9,535 nucleotides of DNA from Lachnospiraceae bacterium UBA1748 (lineage in GTDB: Bacteria; Bacillota; Clostridia; Lachnospirales; Lachnospiraceae), in NCBI GenBank assembly GCA_002314855.1, contig DCHQ01000033.1, positions 1 to 9,535 on the forward strand. Reading direction: 5' to 3'. The notes below the pieces were generated by a model. The model was given only the letters and a program-made list of their open reading frames with translations, had not been told where the DNA came from and ran no database searches. A program made the position numbers and the translations under genes. This document shows positions 1-6,826 of the stretch, piece after piece (within the stretch, counting starts at the first letter, position 1; every line of letters starts with the position of its first letter).

Positions 1-2
1 TT

Positions 3-86
3 TGCGAGCCTGTATTCGCTGATGTTAACAACTACAAGGAACTCTTAATTGATTCTGGTTACTATACAGAGGATCAGTTAAAGTAA
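3..86 (+). CDS. Sugar-binding protein of a monosaccharide ABC importer, C-terminal end only
   Basis: Only the last 27 codons and the TAA stop are present; the rest lies before the window. The reading frame gives a tail containing ADVNNYKELLIDSGYYTEDQ. A terminal NYKxLLIDSGYY-T/K-EDQL pattern is typical of ChvE/MmsA-associated multiple-sugar binding lipoproteins of Clostridia. Its position directly before an MmsA-type ATPase and two permeases fits the usual order binding protein, ATPase, permease. In the family this protein captures monosaccharides such as glucose, galactose, xylose or arabinose outside the membrane; the actual ligand cannot be read from the tail. The identification rests on a short tail plus context, so it is good but not certain. 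Confidence 0.75.
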   Translation, partial: CEPVFADVNNYKELLIDSGYYTEDQLK

Positions 87-117
87 TTGATTAAAAAGTA
101 TTAATAATACTTATAGG

Positions 118-141
118 CAGGCGGGCTATACCCGCCTGTTT
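118..141 (+). terminator. Intercistronic GC-rich stem-loop (attenuator or mRNA-stabilising hairpin)
   Basis: A perfect 8-bp stem, CAGGCGGG (118-125) with CCCGCCTG (131-138), encloses a CTATA loop and is followed by only TTTG. The T run is short, so termination is probably partial. Lying between the binding-protein gene and the ATPase gene, it would either reduce read-through or protect the 3' end of the upstream message. Both are common ways of making more binding protein than membrane components. The stem is seen directly; its role is inferred. Confidence 0.7.
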
Positions 142-159
142 GTAAGTAAGAATAAGATT

Positions 160-178
160 AGGAGTAGGAGTAGGAGGG
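160..178 (+). promoter_or_regulatory. Triple Shine-Dalgarno-like hexamer repeat before the TTG-started ATPase
   Basis: AGGAGT, AGGAGT and AGGAGG stand in direct tandem (160-165, 166-171, 172-177). The last copy (GGAGGG, 173-178) is 7 bases from the TTG at 186 and is the functional ribosome binding site. This placement decides the start: the first ATG at 207 would be 28 bases away. The two upstream copies are extra anti-SD matches that may act as standby sites. Confidence 0.7.
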
Positions 179-185
179 ATTCGTT

Positions 186-1727
186 TTGGCTAAAATATTA
201 CTTGAAATGAAAAATATAGTAAAAACCTTCCCAGGTGTAAAAGCTCTGGATAACGTTAATCTTCAGGTAGAAGAGGGCGAGATTCATGCACTCGTTGGTG
301 AAAACGGAGCCGGTAAATCAACACTTATGAATGTACTTTCTGGTGTATATCCATACGGTACATATGAAGGTGACATCATCTATAATGGTGAGGTGTGTCA
401 GTTTAATAAAATTAAGGATTCCGAGGAAAAAGGAATCGTTATTATTCATCAGGAATTAGCTCTTATACCATATATGTCAATTGGTGAGAATATGTTCCTT
501 GGTAATGAGCGTGGTAAGTCAATGGCACTTGACTGGAATGAGACATATGGTGAGGCCGATAAGTATCTTAAGATGGTTGGTCTCAATGAGTCATCAAGAA
601 CGCTTGTTAATGAAATTGGTACTGGTAAGCAGCAGCTTGTAGAAATCGCAAAAGCACTTGCCAAGAATGCCAAATTACTTATTTTGGATGAGCCTACATC
701 ATCTCTTAACGAGACAGATTCAAAGGCTTTACTTGATCTTCTTCTTAAGTTCAAGGAAGAAGGCTTAACTTCGATTATTATATCTCATAAGTTAAATGAG
801 GTTTCTTATGTAGCTGATAAGATTACAGTAGTTCGAGATGGTTCTACAATCGAAACAATGGATAAGAAAACCACAGAGATTTCAGAAGATAGAATTATTA
901 AAGGTATGGTTGGTCGTGAAATCACAGATCGATTCCCTAAGAGAGATGAGTCAGTAATGCTTGGCGAAGTTAATCTTGAGGTTAAGAACTGGACAGTTCA
1001 TCACCCAACTAATCCTGAACGTGTTGTTGTTGATAATGTTAACTTCAAGGTTCGTAAGGGTGAGGTAGTAGGTATCTATGGACTTATGGGTGCTGGACGT
1101 ACTGAACTTGCCATGAGTATCTTTGGACGATCATATGGTACAGGAATTAGAGGAACTCTTGAGCTTAATGGTCAGCCAGTTGTGCTTAAGAATATTAAGC
1201 AGGCTATCGACAATAAGATTGCTTATGTTACTGAAGACCGTAAGGGTAATGGACTTATTCTTACAAACTCAATAAAAATAAACACTACTCTTGCTAACCT
1301 TGCTGCAGTAAGTAACGGTTCTGTTATTGATAAGGATAAAGAGTATCAGGTTGCTGTCGATTATAAGCATATGCTTCGTACCAAAACTCCAACCGTTGAA
1401 CAGAATGTTGGTAACTTATCAGGTGGAAATCAGCAAAAGGTACTCCTTGCTAAGTGGATGTTTACTGATCCAGATGTACTTATCCTTGATGAGCCTACAA
1501 GAGGTATTGACGTAGGTGCCAAGTACGAGATTTACTGTATCATCAATGATCTTGTAGCACAGGGTAAGTCAGTTATCATGATTTCATCCGAGCTTCCAGA
1601 GACCATCGGTATGAGTGACAGAATATATGTTATGAATGAGGGTCGCTTTGTTGGTGAACTTCTTCAGAAAGACGCAAGTCAGGAAGCTATTATGGCTTGT
1701 ATTATGAAGAATGAAAGGAGTGAGTAG
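186..1727 (+). CDS. mmsA: Sugar ABC transporter ATP-binding protein, double ATPase (MmsA/GguA type)
   Basis: This 513-residue cytoplasmic ATPase powers uptake of monosaccharides and carries two fused ABC domains, the normal build for the carbohydrate CUT2 class. Domain 1 has Walker A GENGAGKST (38-46), Q-loop Q89, a degenerate signature EIGTGKQQ (143-150), Walker B LLILDEP (164-170) and H-loop H201. Domain 2 has a modified Walker A GLMGAGRTE (299-307, Lys replaced by Arg), a canonical signature LSGGNQQK (411-418), Walker B VLILDEP (431-437) and Ser instead of His at the H-loop (SSE, 468-470). This complementary degeneracy is typical of the family. The start is TTG, chosen because GGAGGG lies 7 bases upstream. 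It follows the binding-protein gene and leads directly into the permeases. The symbol reflects family usage; XylG, RbsA and AraG are close relatives, and the substrate is not fixed by the sequence. Confidence 0.93.
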   Translation: MAKILLEMKNIVKTFPGVKALDNVNLQVEEGEIHALVGENGAGKSTLMNVLSGVYPYGTYEGDIIYNGEVCQFNKIKDSEEKGIVIIHQELALIPYMSIGENMFLGNERGKSMALDWNETYGEADKYLKMVGLNESSRTLVNEIGTGKQQLVEIAKALAKNAKLLILDEPTSSLNETDSKALLDLLLKFKEEGLTSIIISHKLNEVSYVADKITVVRDGSTIETMDKKTTEISEDRIIKGMVGREITDRFPKRDESVMLGEVNLEVKNWTVHHPTNPERVVVDNVNFKVRKGEVVGIYGLMGAGRTELAMSIFGRSYGTGIRGTLELNGQPVVLKNIKQAIDNKIAYVTEDRKGNGLILTNSIKINTTLANLAAVSNGSVIDKDKEYQVAVDYKHMLRTKTPTVEQNVGNLSGGNQQKVLLAKWMFTDPDVLILDEPTRGIDVGAKYEIYCIINDLVAQGKSVIMISSELPETIGMSDRIYVMNEGRFVGELLQKDASQEAIMACIMKNERSE

Positions 1728-1728
1728 A

Positions 1729-2901
1729 GTGAATTCAGGAAATATTGCTGCATTTTTTAAGAAATACACTATGGTCATTGTACTCGTAGCTGTACTTATT
1801 CTTTTTTACTACACAACTAATGGAAGTATTCTATTTCCTCAGAACATCAACAACCTTATTTCACAGAATGCATACGTTGTAGTACTTGCAGTTGGTATGT
1901 TGATGTGTATCTTAACAGGTGGTAACATCGATCTTTCCGTTGGTTCAGTTGTTTGTTTTGCAGGTGCGATTGGTGGCGTTGTTATGGATAAGCATATTAA
2001 TCCATGGGTAGCTGTACTTATCATGATTGCCATTGGTATTCTGGTAGGTATATGGCATGGCTTCTGGATAGCTTATATCAACGTACCTCCATTTATTGCA
2101 ACTCTTTCAGGTATGTATATTTTCCGAGGACTCAGTAACGTAGTACTTCAGGGTATGACTGTTACTATTAGTAATGAGTCATATCTTAAAGCTTTTGGTG
2201 GTGGCGCCGATTGTTATATACCTGATTTCATTGGTAGTGGCGATGGACTTAACATTACTTGTATGCTTGCAGGTGGCTTAGGTGTTATTGCATTTATCGT
2301 TATCACAATAATGGGACGTATCAACAGCCAGAAAAGAGGCTATGAAACAACTCCTCTTTTAGGAACAATTGTTAAAGTAGGTATTATCAGTGCAGTAGCT
2401 ATGTGGGTAACATACAAGCTTTCACAGTACAAGGGTATTCCAACAGCTCTTATCTGGATATTAATTGTTGTACTTGTATATGGCTATGTAACACAGAAAA
2501 CTAAAATTGGTCGTTATCATTACGCAGTTGGTGGTAACAAGAAGGCTTCACAGCTTTCTGGTATCAACGTAAAGAATATATTCTTCTTTGCTTATGTAAA
2601 TATGGGTCTTCTCGCAGCCCTTGCTGGTATCCTTACAATTGCTAGACAGAGCAATGCTCAGCCAACATTTGGACAGGGCTACGAAATGGATGCGATTGGT
2701 GCCTGCTTCATAGGTGGTGCTTCTGCATATGGTGGAATCGGTACAGTACCAGGAGTTATCATTGGTGCATTACTTATGGGTGTTATCAATCAGGGTATGA
2801 GTATCATGGGTATTGATGCTAACTATCAGAAGGTAGTTAAGGGCCTCGTATTACTGATTGCAGTAATCTTTGATGTAATGTCAAAGAAGCAGAAGAAGTA
2901 A
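1729..2901 (+). CDS. mmsB: Sugar ABC transporter permease 1 (MmsB/GguB type)
   Basis: This is an integral membrane channel subunit of the BPD_transp_2 family, 390 residues, about ten hydrophobic helices. Family landmarks are GNIDLSVG (65-72), NVPPFIATLSG (118-128), IGRYHYAVGGN (260-270) and the cytoplasmic ATPase-contact region EMDAIGACFIGGASAYGG (319-336). I chose the GTG at 1729 because AAAGGAG (1714-1720) is 8 bases upstream. The protein then begins MNSGNIAAFFKKYTM, which aligns with the start of the next permease. An in-frame ATG at 1711 lacks a ribosome binding site and would add six residues overlapping the ATPase gene. The GTG start is one base after the ATPase stop, so translation is probably coupled. 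Its product should pair with the ATPase and perhaps with the second permease. Confidence 0.92.
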   Translation: MNSGNIAAFFKKYTMVIVLVAVLILFYYTTNGSILFPQNINNLISQNAYVVVLAVGMLMCILTGGNIDLSVGSVVCFAGAIGGVVMDKHINPWVAVLIMIAIGILVGIWHGFWIAYINVPPFIATLSGMYIFRGLSNVVLQGMTVTISNESYLKAFGGGADCYIPDFIGSGDGLNITCMLAGGLGVIAFIVITIMGRINSQKRGYETTPLLGTIVKVGIISAVAMWVTYKLSQYKGIPTALIWILIVVLVYGYVTQKTKIGRYHYAVGGNKKASQLSGINVKNIFFFAYVNMGLLAALAGILTIARQSNAQPTFGQGYEMDAIGACFIGGASAYGGIGTVPGVIIGALLMGVINQGMSIMGIDANYQKVVKGLVLLIAVIFDVMSKKQKK

Positions 2902-2916
2902 GGAGGGAGAATCGAC

Positions 2917-4083
2917 ATGAATTTTAGAGAAATATTTAAAAAACATACGATGCAGATTGTCCTTGTACTTGTTGTTATCTTCTTCACAATAACTACTCAG
3001 GGACGTATGTTCTCAGCATCAAGCTTTAACTCACTTATTGTTCAGAACGCCTATGTATATGTATTAGCAATCGGTATGTTAATGTGTATGCTTATCAAGG
3101 GTAACATCGACTTATCTGTTGGTGCAGCTGTATGTTTGGTTGATGCAATAGGTGCTCAGCTCATGGTTAATTATGGAGTGCCAGTACCAGCAGCAATGGT
3201 TATTATGCTTGGTGTAGGTTTAGTTATTGGTACAGCACTTGGATATATTATCGCTTATCTTAATATTCCACCATGGATCGCAACACTTGCTGGATTCCTT
3301 GCATTTAGAGGACTTGGTACAGCAGTAGTTGGTCAGAATGGTTCAATAGGTAATATTCCAGAGGCATTCCTTAATCTATTCAATGGAACTGTTCCAGATG
3401 TGTTTAAGATTCCTGGCTTCAATCTTACAAGTGTAATTATAGGTATTATTGGAGCAGTAGTATTTGTTATTTTACAGGTTAGAGCAAGAGCTAATAAGAT
3501 TAGCAAGGGCTATGAAGCTGAAACAATGCAGTCACTTATTATAAGATGCTGTATCATTTGTGCAATTATAGTTCTTTTTGCTATCAAGCTTGCATTATAT
3601 AAGGGTATTCCACTTACACTTGTATGGGTTATGGTAATAGCTCTTATATATGATTTCATTATTTCCAAGACAACAATTGGTAGATACTTCTACGCAATGG
3701 GTGGAAATATGGAAGCAACAAGACTTTCTGGTATTAATACTAAGGCCGTTCTTTTCCTTGCATACCTTAATATGCAGTTCCTTACAGTAATTGCAGCATG
3801 GATGACAATGGCAAGACTTACATCAGCTAATCCTAACGCTGGTACAAACTTCGAAATGGATGCTATTGCAGCATGTATCGTAGGTGGTGTATCTGCTTAT
3901 GGCGGTTCAGGTAGCGTATTCGGTATGTTTGTAGGTGCTACACTTATCGGTGTTATTAATATCGGTATGAGCCTTATGGGAATCGACGCTAACTGGCAGA
4001 AGATCGTTAAAGGTTTCGTTCTTCTTGCAGCAGTAGTATTCGAAATATTTAATAACAGACAGAAGGCAAAAGTTAAAGCCTAA
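2917..4083 (+). CDS. Sugar ABC transporter permease 2 (paralogue of the preceding permease)
   Basis: A 388-residue BPD_transp_2 membrane protein, clearly homologous along its whole length to the permease just upstream. It shares GNIDLSVG (62-69), IPPWIATLAG (117-126), IGRYFYAMGGN (254-264), LSGIN (270-274), EMDAIAACIVGGVSAYGG (313-330) and MGIDANWQKIVKG (354-366). The two differ most in the loop around residues 135-170 and in several pore helices, where one sequence has charged or polar residues the other lacks. AGGAGGG (2901-2907) overlaps the upstream stop and sits 9 bases before the ATG. Most transporters of this class have a single permease gene, with two copies of its product forming a homodimer. 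Tandem divergent copies therefore suggest a heterodimer or alternative channels, which is inference. It is the last gene of the operon. Confidence 0.92.
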   Translation: MNFREIFKKHTMQIVLVLVVIFFTITTQGRMFSASSFNSLIVQNAYVYVLAIGMLMCMLIKGNIDLSVGAAVCLVDAIGAQLMVNYGVPVPAAMVIMLGVGLVIGTALGYIIAYLNIPPWIATLAGFLAFRGLGTAVVGQNGSIGNIPEAFLNLFNGTVPDVFKIPGFNLTSVIIGIIGAVVFVILQVRARANKISKGYEAETMQSLIIRCCIICAIIVLFAIKLALYKGIPLTLVWVMVIALIYDFIISKTTIGRYFYAMGGNMEATRLSGINTKAVLFLAYLNMQFLTVIAAWMTMARLTSANPNAGTNFEMDAIAACIVGGVSAYGGSGSVFGMFVGATLIGVINIGMSLMGIDANWQKIVKGFVLLAAVVFEIFNNRQKAKVKA

Positions 4084-4118
4084 TAACAGCTTATAATCAA
4101 TTTCTTCATACAACACTC

Positions 4119-4157
4119 GAAAAGAGGCAATCAGGTTAATCTTGGTTGTCTCTTTTC
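4119..4157 (+). terminator. Transcription terminator of the sugar transporter operon
   Basis: A long stem pairs 4119-4135 with 4141-4157 (17 pairs, three of them G-T wobbles) around a TTAAT loop. The stem base is GAAAAGAG with CTCTTTTC, so the T tract is inside the descending arm, with CATATCT after it. It lies 36 bases past the permease stop. The strength and position fit a rho-independent terminator, and the A/T-rich base could let it work in both directions. Confidence 0.8.
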
Positions 4158-4186
4158 ATATCTAAATGTATATGTGAATCATCATA

Positions 4187-4241
4187 TATAATGTCTATAA
4201 TGTCACGAACGGTCAAAAATAGTTCATTAATATGATAAAAT
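4187..4241 (+). promoter_or_regulatory. Probable promoter region of the fructokinase gene
   Basis: The spacer after the terminator is AT-rich and holds several -10-like sequences. The best is an extended -10, TGATAAAAT (4233-4241), with a poor -35 (TCAAAA, 17 bases upstream). Further up are two tandem copies of TATAATGTC (4187-4195 and 4196-4204), each holding a perfect TATAAT but without a good -35. A start near 4248 would give a leader of about 38 bases. The same TGATAAAAT word precedes the next operon at 5164. Motif-based and only moderately reliable. Confidence 0.4.
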
Positions 4242-4285
4242 GACTATAGTTATTACATAAGTGTAAACACGAGAGAGGTATTTTT

Positions 4286-5134
4286 ATGTTATATGGTGGA
4301 ATAGAAGCTGGCGGCACCAAAATGGTATGTGCAGTAATGGATGATGAGGGAAAAATCATTGATAGAGTAAGCTTCCCTACTTTAGGCAAGGATGAAACAC
4401 TTAAAAATATGGTGGATTATTTCAAAGGATTTGAAATAGCTTCACTTGGTATAGCCAGTTTTGGTCCTATTGATCTTAATAAATCGTCCGATAAATATGG
4501 ATGTATACTTCGTACACCTAAGGAAGGCTGGGAGAATGTTAGCTTTGTTGAGCCATTTAAAGAGTTAGGAGTGCCTATTGGAATAGATACAGATGTTAAT
4601 GGTGCAATTCTTGGTGAAGTCGTCTATGGTTCAGCGAAGGGCTGTGAATCCGCTATATATATAACTATAGGTACAGGTATAGGAGTTGGATTATATATTA
4701 ATGGCGGTCTTGCCCATGGTCTTATGCATCCAGAAGCTGGTCATATACTTATGACTAAGCATCCAGAAGACAAATATGATGGATGTTGTAAATTCCATAA
4801 AAATTGTTTTGAAGGCTTAGCATGTGGACCTTCTATTCAAAAGAGATGGGGCAAGCCTGCTGTAGAGCTATATAATGAATCTATTGTATGGGAAATAGAA
4901 AGCTATTATATTGCTCAGGCAGTGGCGGATTATTGTCTGTGTTATTCTCCTGAAAAGGTAGTACTGTGGGGTGGAGTTATGCATCAGGACGGCTTATACG
5001 ATATGATTAGAGAAAAGGTGGCCGATATACTTAATGGATATATACCTCTTCCGAAAGACTATATTATCCCACCTAGTCTTGGTGAGGATACAGGAGTAAT
5101 AGGCGCTGCACTTATTGGAAAAGCACTTATATAA
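4286..5134 (+). CDS. scrK: ROK-family fructokinase
   Basis: A cytoplasmic sugar kinase of 282 residues, usual for the family, phosphorylating a free hexose (most likely fructose) at the 6-position with ATP. The N-terminal GGIEAGGTK (4-12) is the phosphate-binding loop and is characteristic of the ScrK/GmuE/YdhR fructokinase branch of ROK kinases. SFGPID (58-63), TDVNGAILGE (102-111, catalytic Asp103), YITIGTGIGVG (125-135) and the terminal IPPSLGEDTGVIGAALIG (261-278) match that branch. The structural zinc site is intact: H153 (in HPEAGH) plus C168-x2-H171-x2-C174. GAGAGAGG lies 7 bases before the ATG. It is separated from the transporter operon by a terminator, so it is likely expressed independently while acting on incoming sugar. 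A glucokinase or mannokinase activity cannot be excluded. Confidence 0.9.
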   Translation: MLYGGIEAGGTKMVCAVMDDEGKIIDRVSFPTLGKDETLKNMVDYFKGFEIASLGIASFGPIDLNKSSDKYGCILRTPKEGWENVSFVEPFKELGVPIGIDTDVNGAILGEVVYGSAKGCESAIYITIGTGIGVGLYINGGLAHGLMHPEAGHILMTKHPEDKYDGCCKFHKNCFEGLACGPSIQKRWGKPAVELYNESIVWEIESYYIAQAVADYCLCYSPEKVVLWGGVMHQDGLYDMIREKVADILNGYIPLPKDYIIPPSLGEDTGVIGAALIGKALI

Positions 5135-5143
5135 TAGATTTAC

Positions 5144-5209
5144 TTAGATTTTGTATGAAAATGTGATAAAATCTTTATTACTGACTTAAAGCTATTTACT
5201 AGATAAATT
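5144..5209 (+). promoter_or_regulatory. Candidate promoters of the three-gene envelope operon
   Basis: Two alternatives are visible. One is the extended -10 TGATAAAAT (5164-5172) with a very weak -35 (TTAGAT, 5144-5149). The other is CTGACT (5181-5186), 17 bases, TAAATT (5204-5209), each hexamer four of six to consensus; it would give a leader of only about 15 bases. The first shares its -10 word with the fructokinase promoter. Neither is strong. Confidence 0.35.
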
Positions 5210-5230
5210 TTAAGAAAGCAATATAACAGG

Positions 5231-6811
5231 ATGTTATTTAAGAAAAACGATAATAAAAAAGAAAACGATATAGAAAAAGAGAAAGAAATAGAAATACTCG
5301 ATCTTGATGGTGAAGATACTGGTTTAGAAAGCATCGAAGAGGATGTAAAATCGGAAGATTCAAAAGCAGAACCTGAAACAGAATCAGAATCTGAATCCGA
5401 TACAGGAAAAGCATCCGAAGTAACTGACGAGATTACGGAAGTTTCTGAAGAAGCTGATAAAGAAGTTGATAAAGAAGCTACTACAGAGGCTAATATAGAA
5501 GCTGATAAAGAAGCTACTACAGAGGCTAATATAGAAACAGATGTAGAGGCCAAGGAAGACATTCAAGACGAAGTAAGTGAAGAAGCTAAAGAAGAATCCT
5601 CAGAAGCAGATACTACAAGCACAGAAAATTCTGAAACTAAAGAAGAATTAAAAGAAACAGCTGAATCAAAATCTGAATCCGAAGAAGTGAAGGCAGAGGA
5701 TAGTTCAGAGGATAGTTCTACAGAAGAGCCAGAATCTCAGAAAAAATCAAAAAGCAAAATTGTTAAGTTTATAGGCCGCTTTTTTGCTTTTTTAGGTGTT
5801 ACTCTTCTTATGGTAATAATAGGTCTTTATGTGGTGATGTGGATAGTAACCAAGGGACCATCATCACAAATAAAGGAGCTTTTTGTTTTATCAGTGCGTG
5901 AGAGTAGTGCTGGAGGCTTTTTAGCTGATATATATTTGACTCCAGAAGAAATAGCAGCTATTGAAGAGAAAAACAGTGTTCAGGAAATTAATGATGTTAC
6001 TGATACTTCCATTGTTCAGATAGCAGTAAAAACATCTGAGTCAGAGGGAAATAGCTCATTAGAAACAGAGGCAAATGGTAATATAGCAGATTCTTCATTT
6101 GATGTTAATGTTTATATGGAAAATGGAATAGAATTTCATGAGATAGCAGGTACTACCTTTACTGGTATAGCTATGGTTGTTTCTGACCCTAGTCGTGTGT
6201 TTATTGGAACTCCAAGAGATACTTACGATGGTGGCCCTGGTATATCTGTACCTTCCATTGCAGACAGATATGGAGCGATAGCAGCTACTAATGGAGGATT
6301 CTTTGTTGATACAGGTGGCCATGGTGACGGTGGTACACCTATTGGATGTGTATTTTCTAATGGAAAAATGGTATATGGTAGTGCTGGTGGTTTCTATAAC
6401 CTAATGGGCTTCAATGAAGAAGGTGTTCTTATATGTGGTTATATGTCAGGCCAAAGTGCTATAGACCTTGGTATTCGTGACGGACTTCAGTGTAATCCTT
6501 TCCTTATCATAAATGGTGAAGGTGTTAATGTTGGCGGCAAAGGTGGCGGACTAAATCCAAGAACAGCTCTTGGACAAAGAGCCGATGGTGCTGTAGTCCT
6601 ACTTACTATTGATGGTAGACAGGCATCGAGTCTTGGTGCATCCATGTCTGATATGGTTGATGTAATGCTTAGCTTTGATGTTGTTAATGCCGGTAATCTC
6701 GATGGTGGTGGTTCAACAGTTCTATATTATAATGGTGAAATTCAGAATGTTGTAATGTCCATCTACGGAGCCAGAGGGGTTCCTAATGCGGTTTGTGTCA
6801 GACCAGAATAG
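5231..6811 (+). CDS. Membrane-anchored NAGPA-domain (phosphodiester glycosidase) protein with acidic cytoplasmic tail
   Basis: The 526-residue product has three parts. Residues 1-177 are a Glu/Ser/Lys-rich, low-complexity, highly acidic stretch with a 12-residue tandem repeat (80-90 and 92-102). Residues about 178-207 form a basic-flanked transmembrane helix (KSKSKIVKF then a hydrophobic run ending VVMWIV). Residues about 287-526 are an external NAGPA-like domain: AATNGGFF (351-358), NPRTALGQ (442-449), TIDGRQ (459-464), GNLDGGGSTV (488-497) and GVPNAV (516-521). These are the recurrent motifs of the family named after N-acetylglucosamine-1-phosphodiester alpha-N-acetylglucosaminidase (PF09992). 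Bacterial members are associated with exopolysaccharide or cell-surface glycan metabolism, and the substrate here is unknown. ATG 5231 is the only sensible start: an in-frame stop lies at 5204 and no further Met occurs until the membrane helix. Its ribosome site is weak (AGAAAG, 5213-5218). First gene of a tight three-gene run. Confidence 0.87.
   Translation: MLFKKNDNKKENDIEKEKEIEILDLDGEDTGLESIEEDVKSEDSKAEPETESESESDTGKASEVTDEITEVSEEADKEVDKEATTEANIEADKEATTEANIETDVEAKEDIQDEVSEEAKEESSEADTTSTENSETKEELKETAESKSESEEVKAEDSSEDSSTEEPESQKKSKSKIVKFIGRFFAFLGVTLLMVIIGLYVVMWIVTKGPSSQIKELFVLSVRESSAGGFLADIYLTPEEIAAIEEKNSVQEINDVTDTSIVQIAVKTSESEGNSSLETEANGNIADSSFDVNVYMENGIEFHEIAGTTFTGIAMVVSDPSRVFIGTPRDTYDGGPGISVPSIADRYGAIAATNGGFFVDTGGHGDGGTPIGCVFSNGKMVYGSAGGFYNLMGFNEEGVLICGYMSGQSAIDLGIRDGLQCNPFLIINGEGVNVGGKGGGLNPRTALGQRADGAVVLLTIDGRQASSLGASMSDMVDVMLSFDVVNAGNLDGGGSTVLYYNGEIQNVVMSIYGARGVPNAVCVRPE
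5461..5536 (+). repeat. 36-bp tandem direct repeat inside the acidic tail
   Basis: Bases 5467-5500 recur exactly at 5503-5536 (34 identical bases, period 36). Extended left to 5461 and 5497 they match over 40 bases with one mismatch. The repeat encodes DKEATTEANIE twice with the same codons, showing recent duplication in frame. The period is a multiple of three, so copy number can change without breaking the gene. Confidence 0.9.
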
Positions 6812-6826
6812 GAATTTATAGAGATA

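Noticed and set aside
449..754. Minus-strand open frame of 101 codons inside the ATPase gene
   Set aside because: It overlaps a conserved ATPase domain, has no recognisable product and no ribosome site; treated as a shadow frame.
1711..1728. ATG start for permease 1 overlapping the ATPase gene
   Set aside because: No ribosome site precedes it, while AAAGGAG stands 8 bases before GTG 1729, and the paralogous permease aligns with the GTG start.
4169..4188. Inverted repeat TATATG-N8-CATATA as an operator for the fructokinase
   Set aside because: A/T-only half-sites in a very AT-rich spacer are expected by chance, and no regulator is nearby to support it.
5146..5174. Possible terminator AGATTTT ... 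AAAATCT after the fructokinase gene
   Set aside because: The 7-bp stem is almost all A-T with a 15-base loop, so it should be unstable; it also overlaps the better-supported promoter word TGATAAAAT.
5140..5562. Minus-strand Ser-rich open frame of 140 codons opposite the acidic tail
   Set aside because: It is the complement of a Glu/Ala/Ser-rich low-complexity coding region, which automatically gives a stop-free Ser/Ala/Leu-rich antisense frame. No ribosome site or homology is visible.
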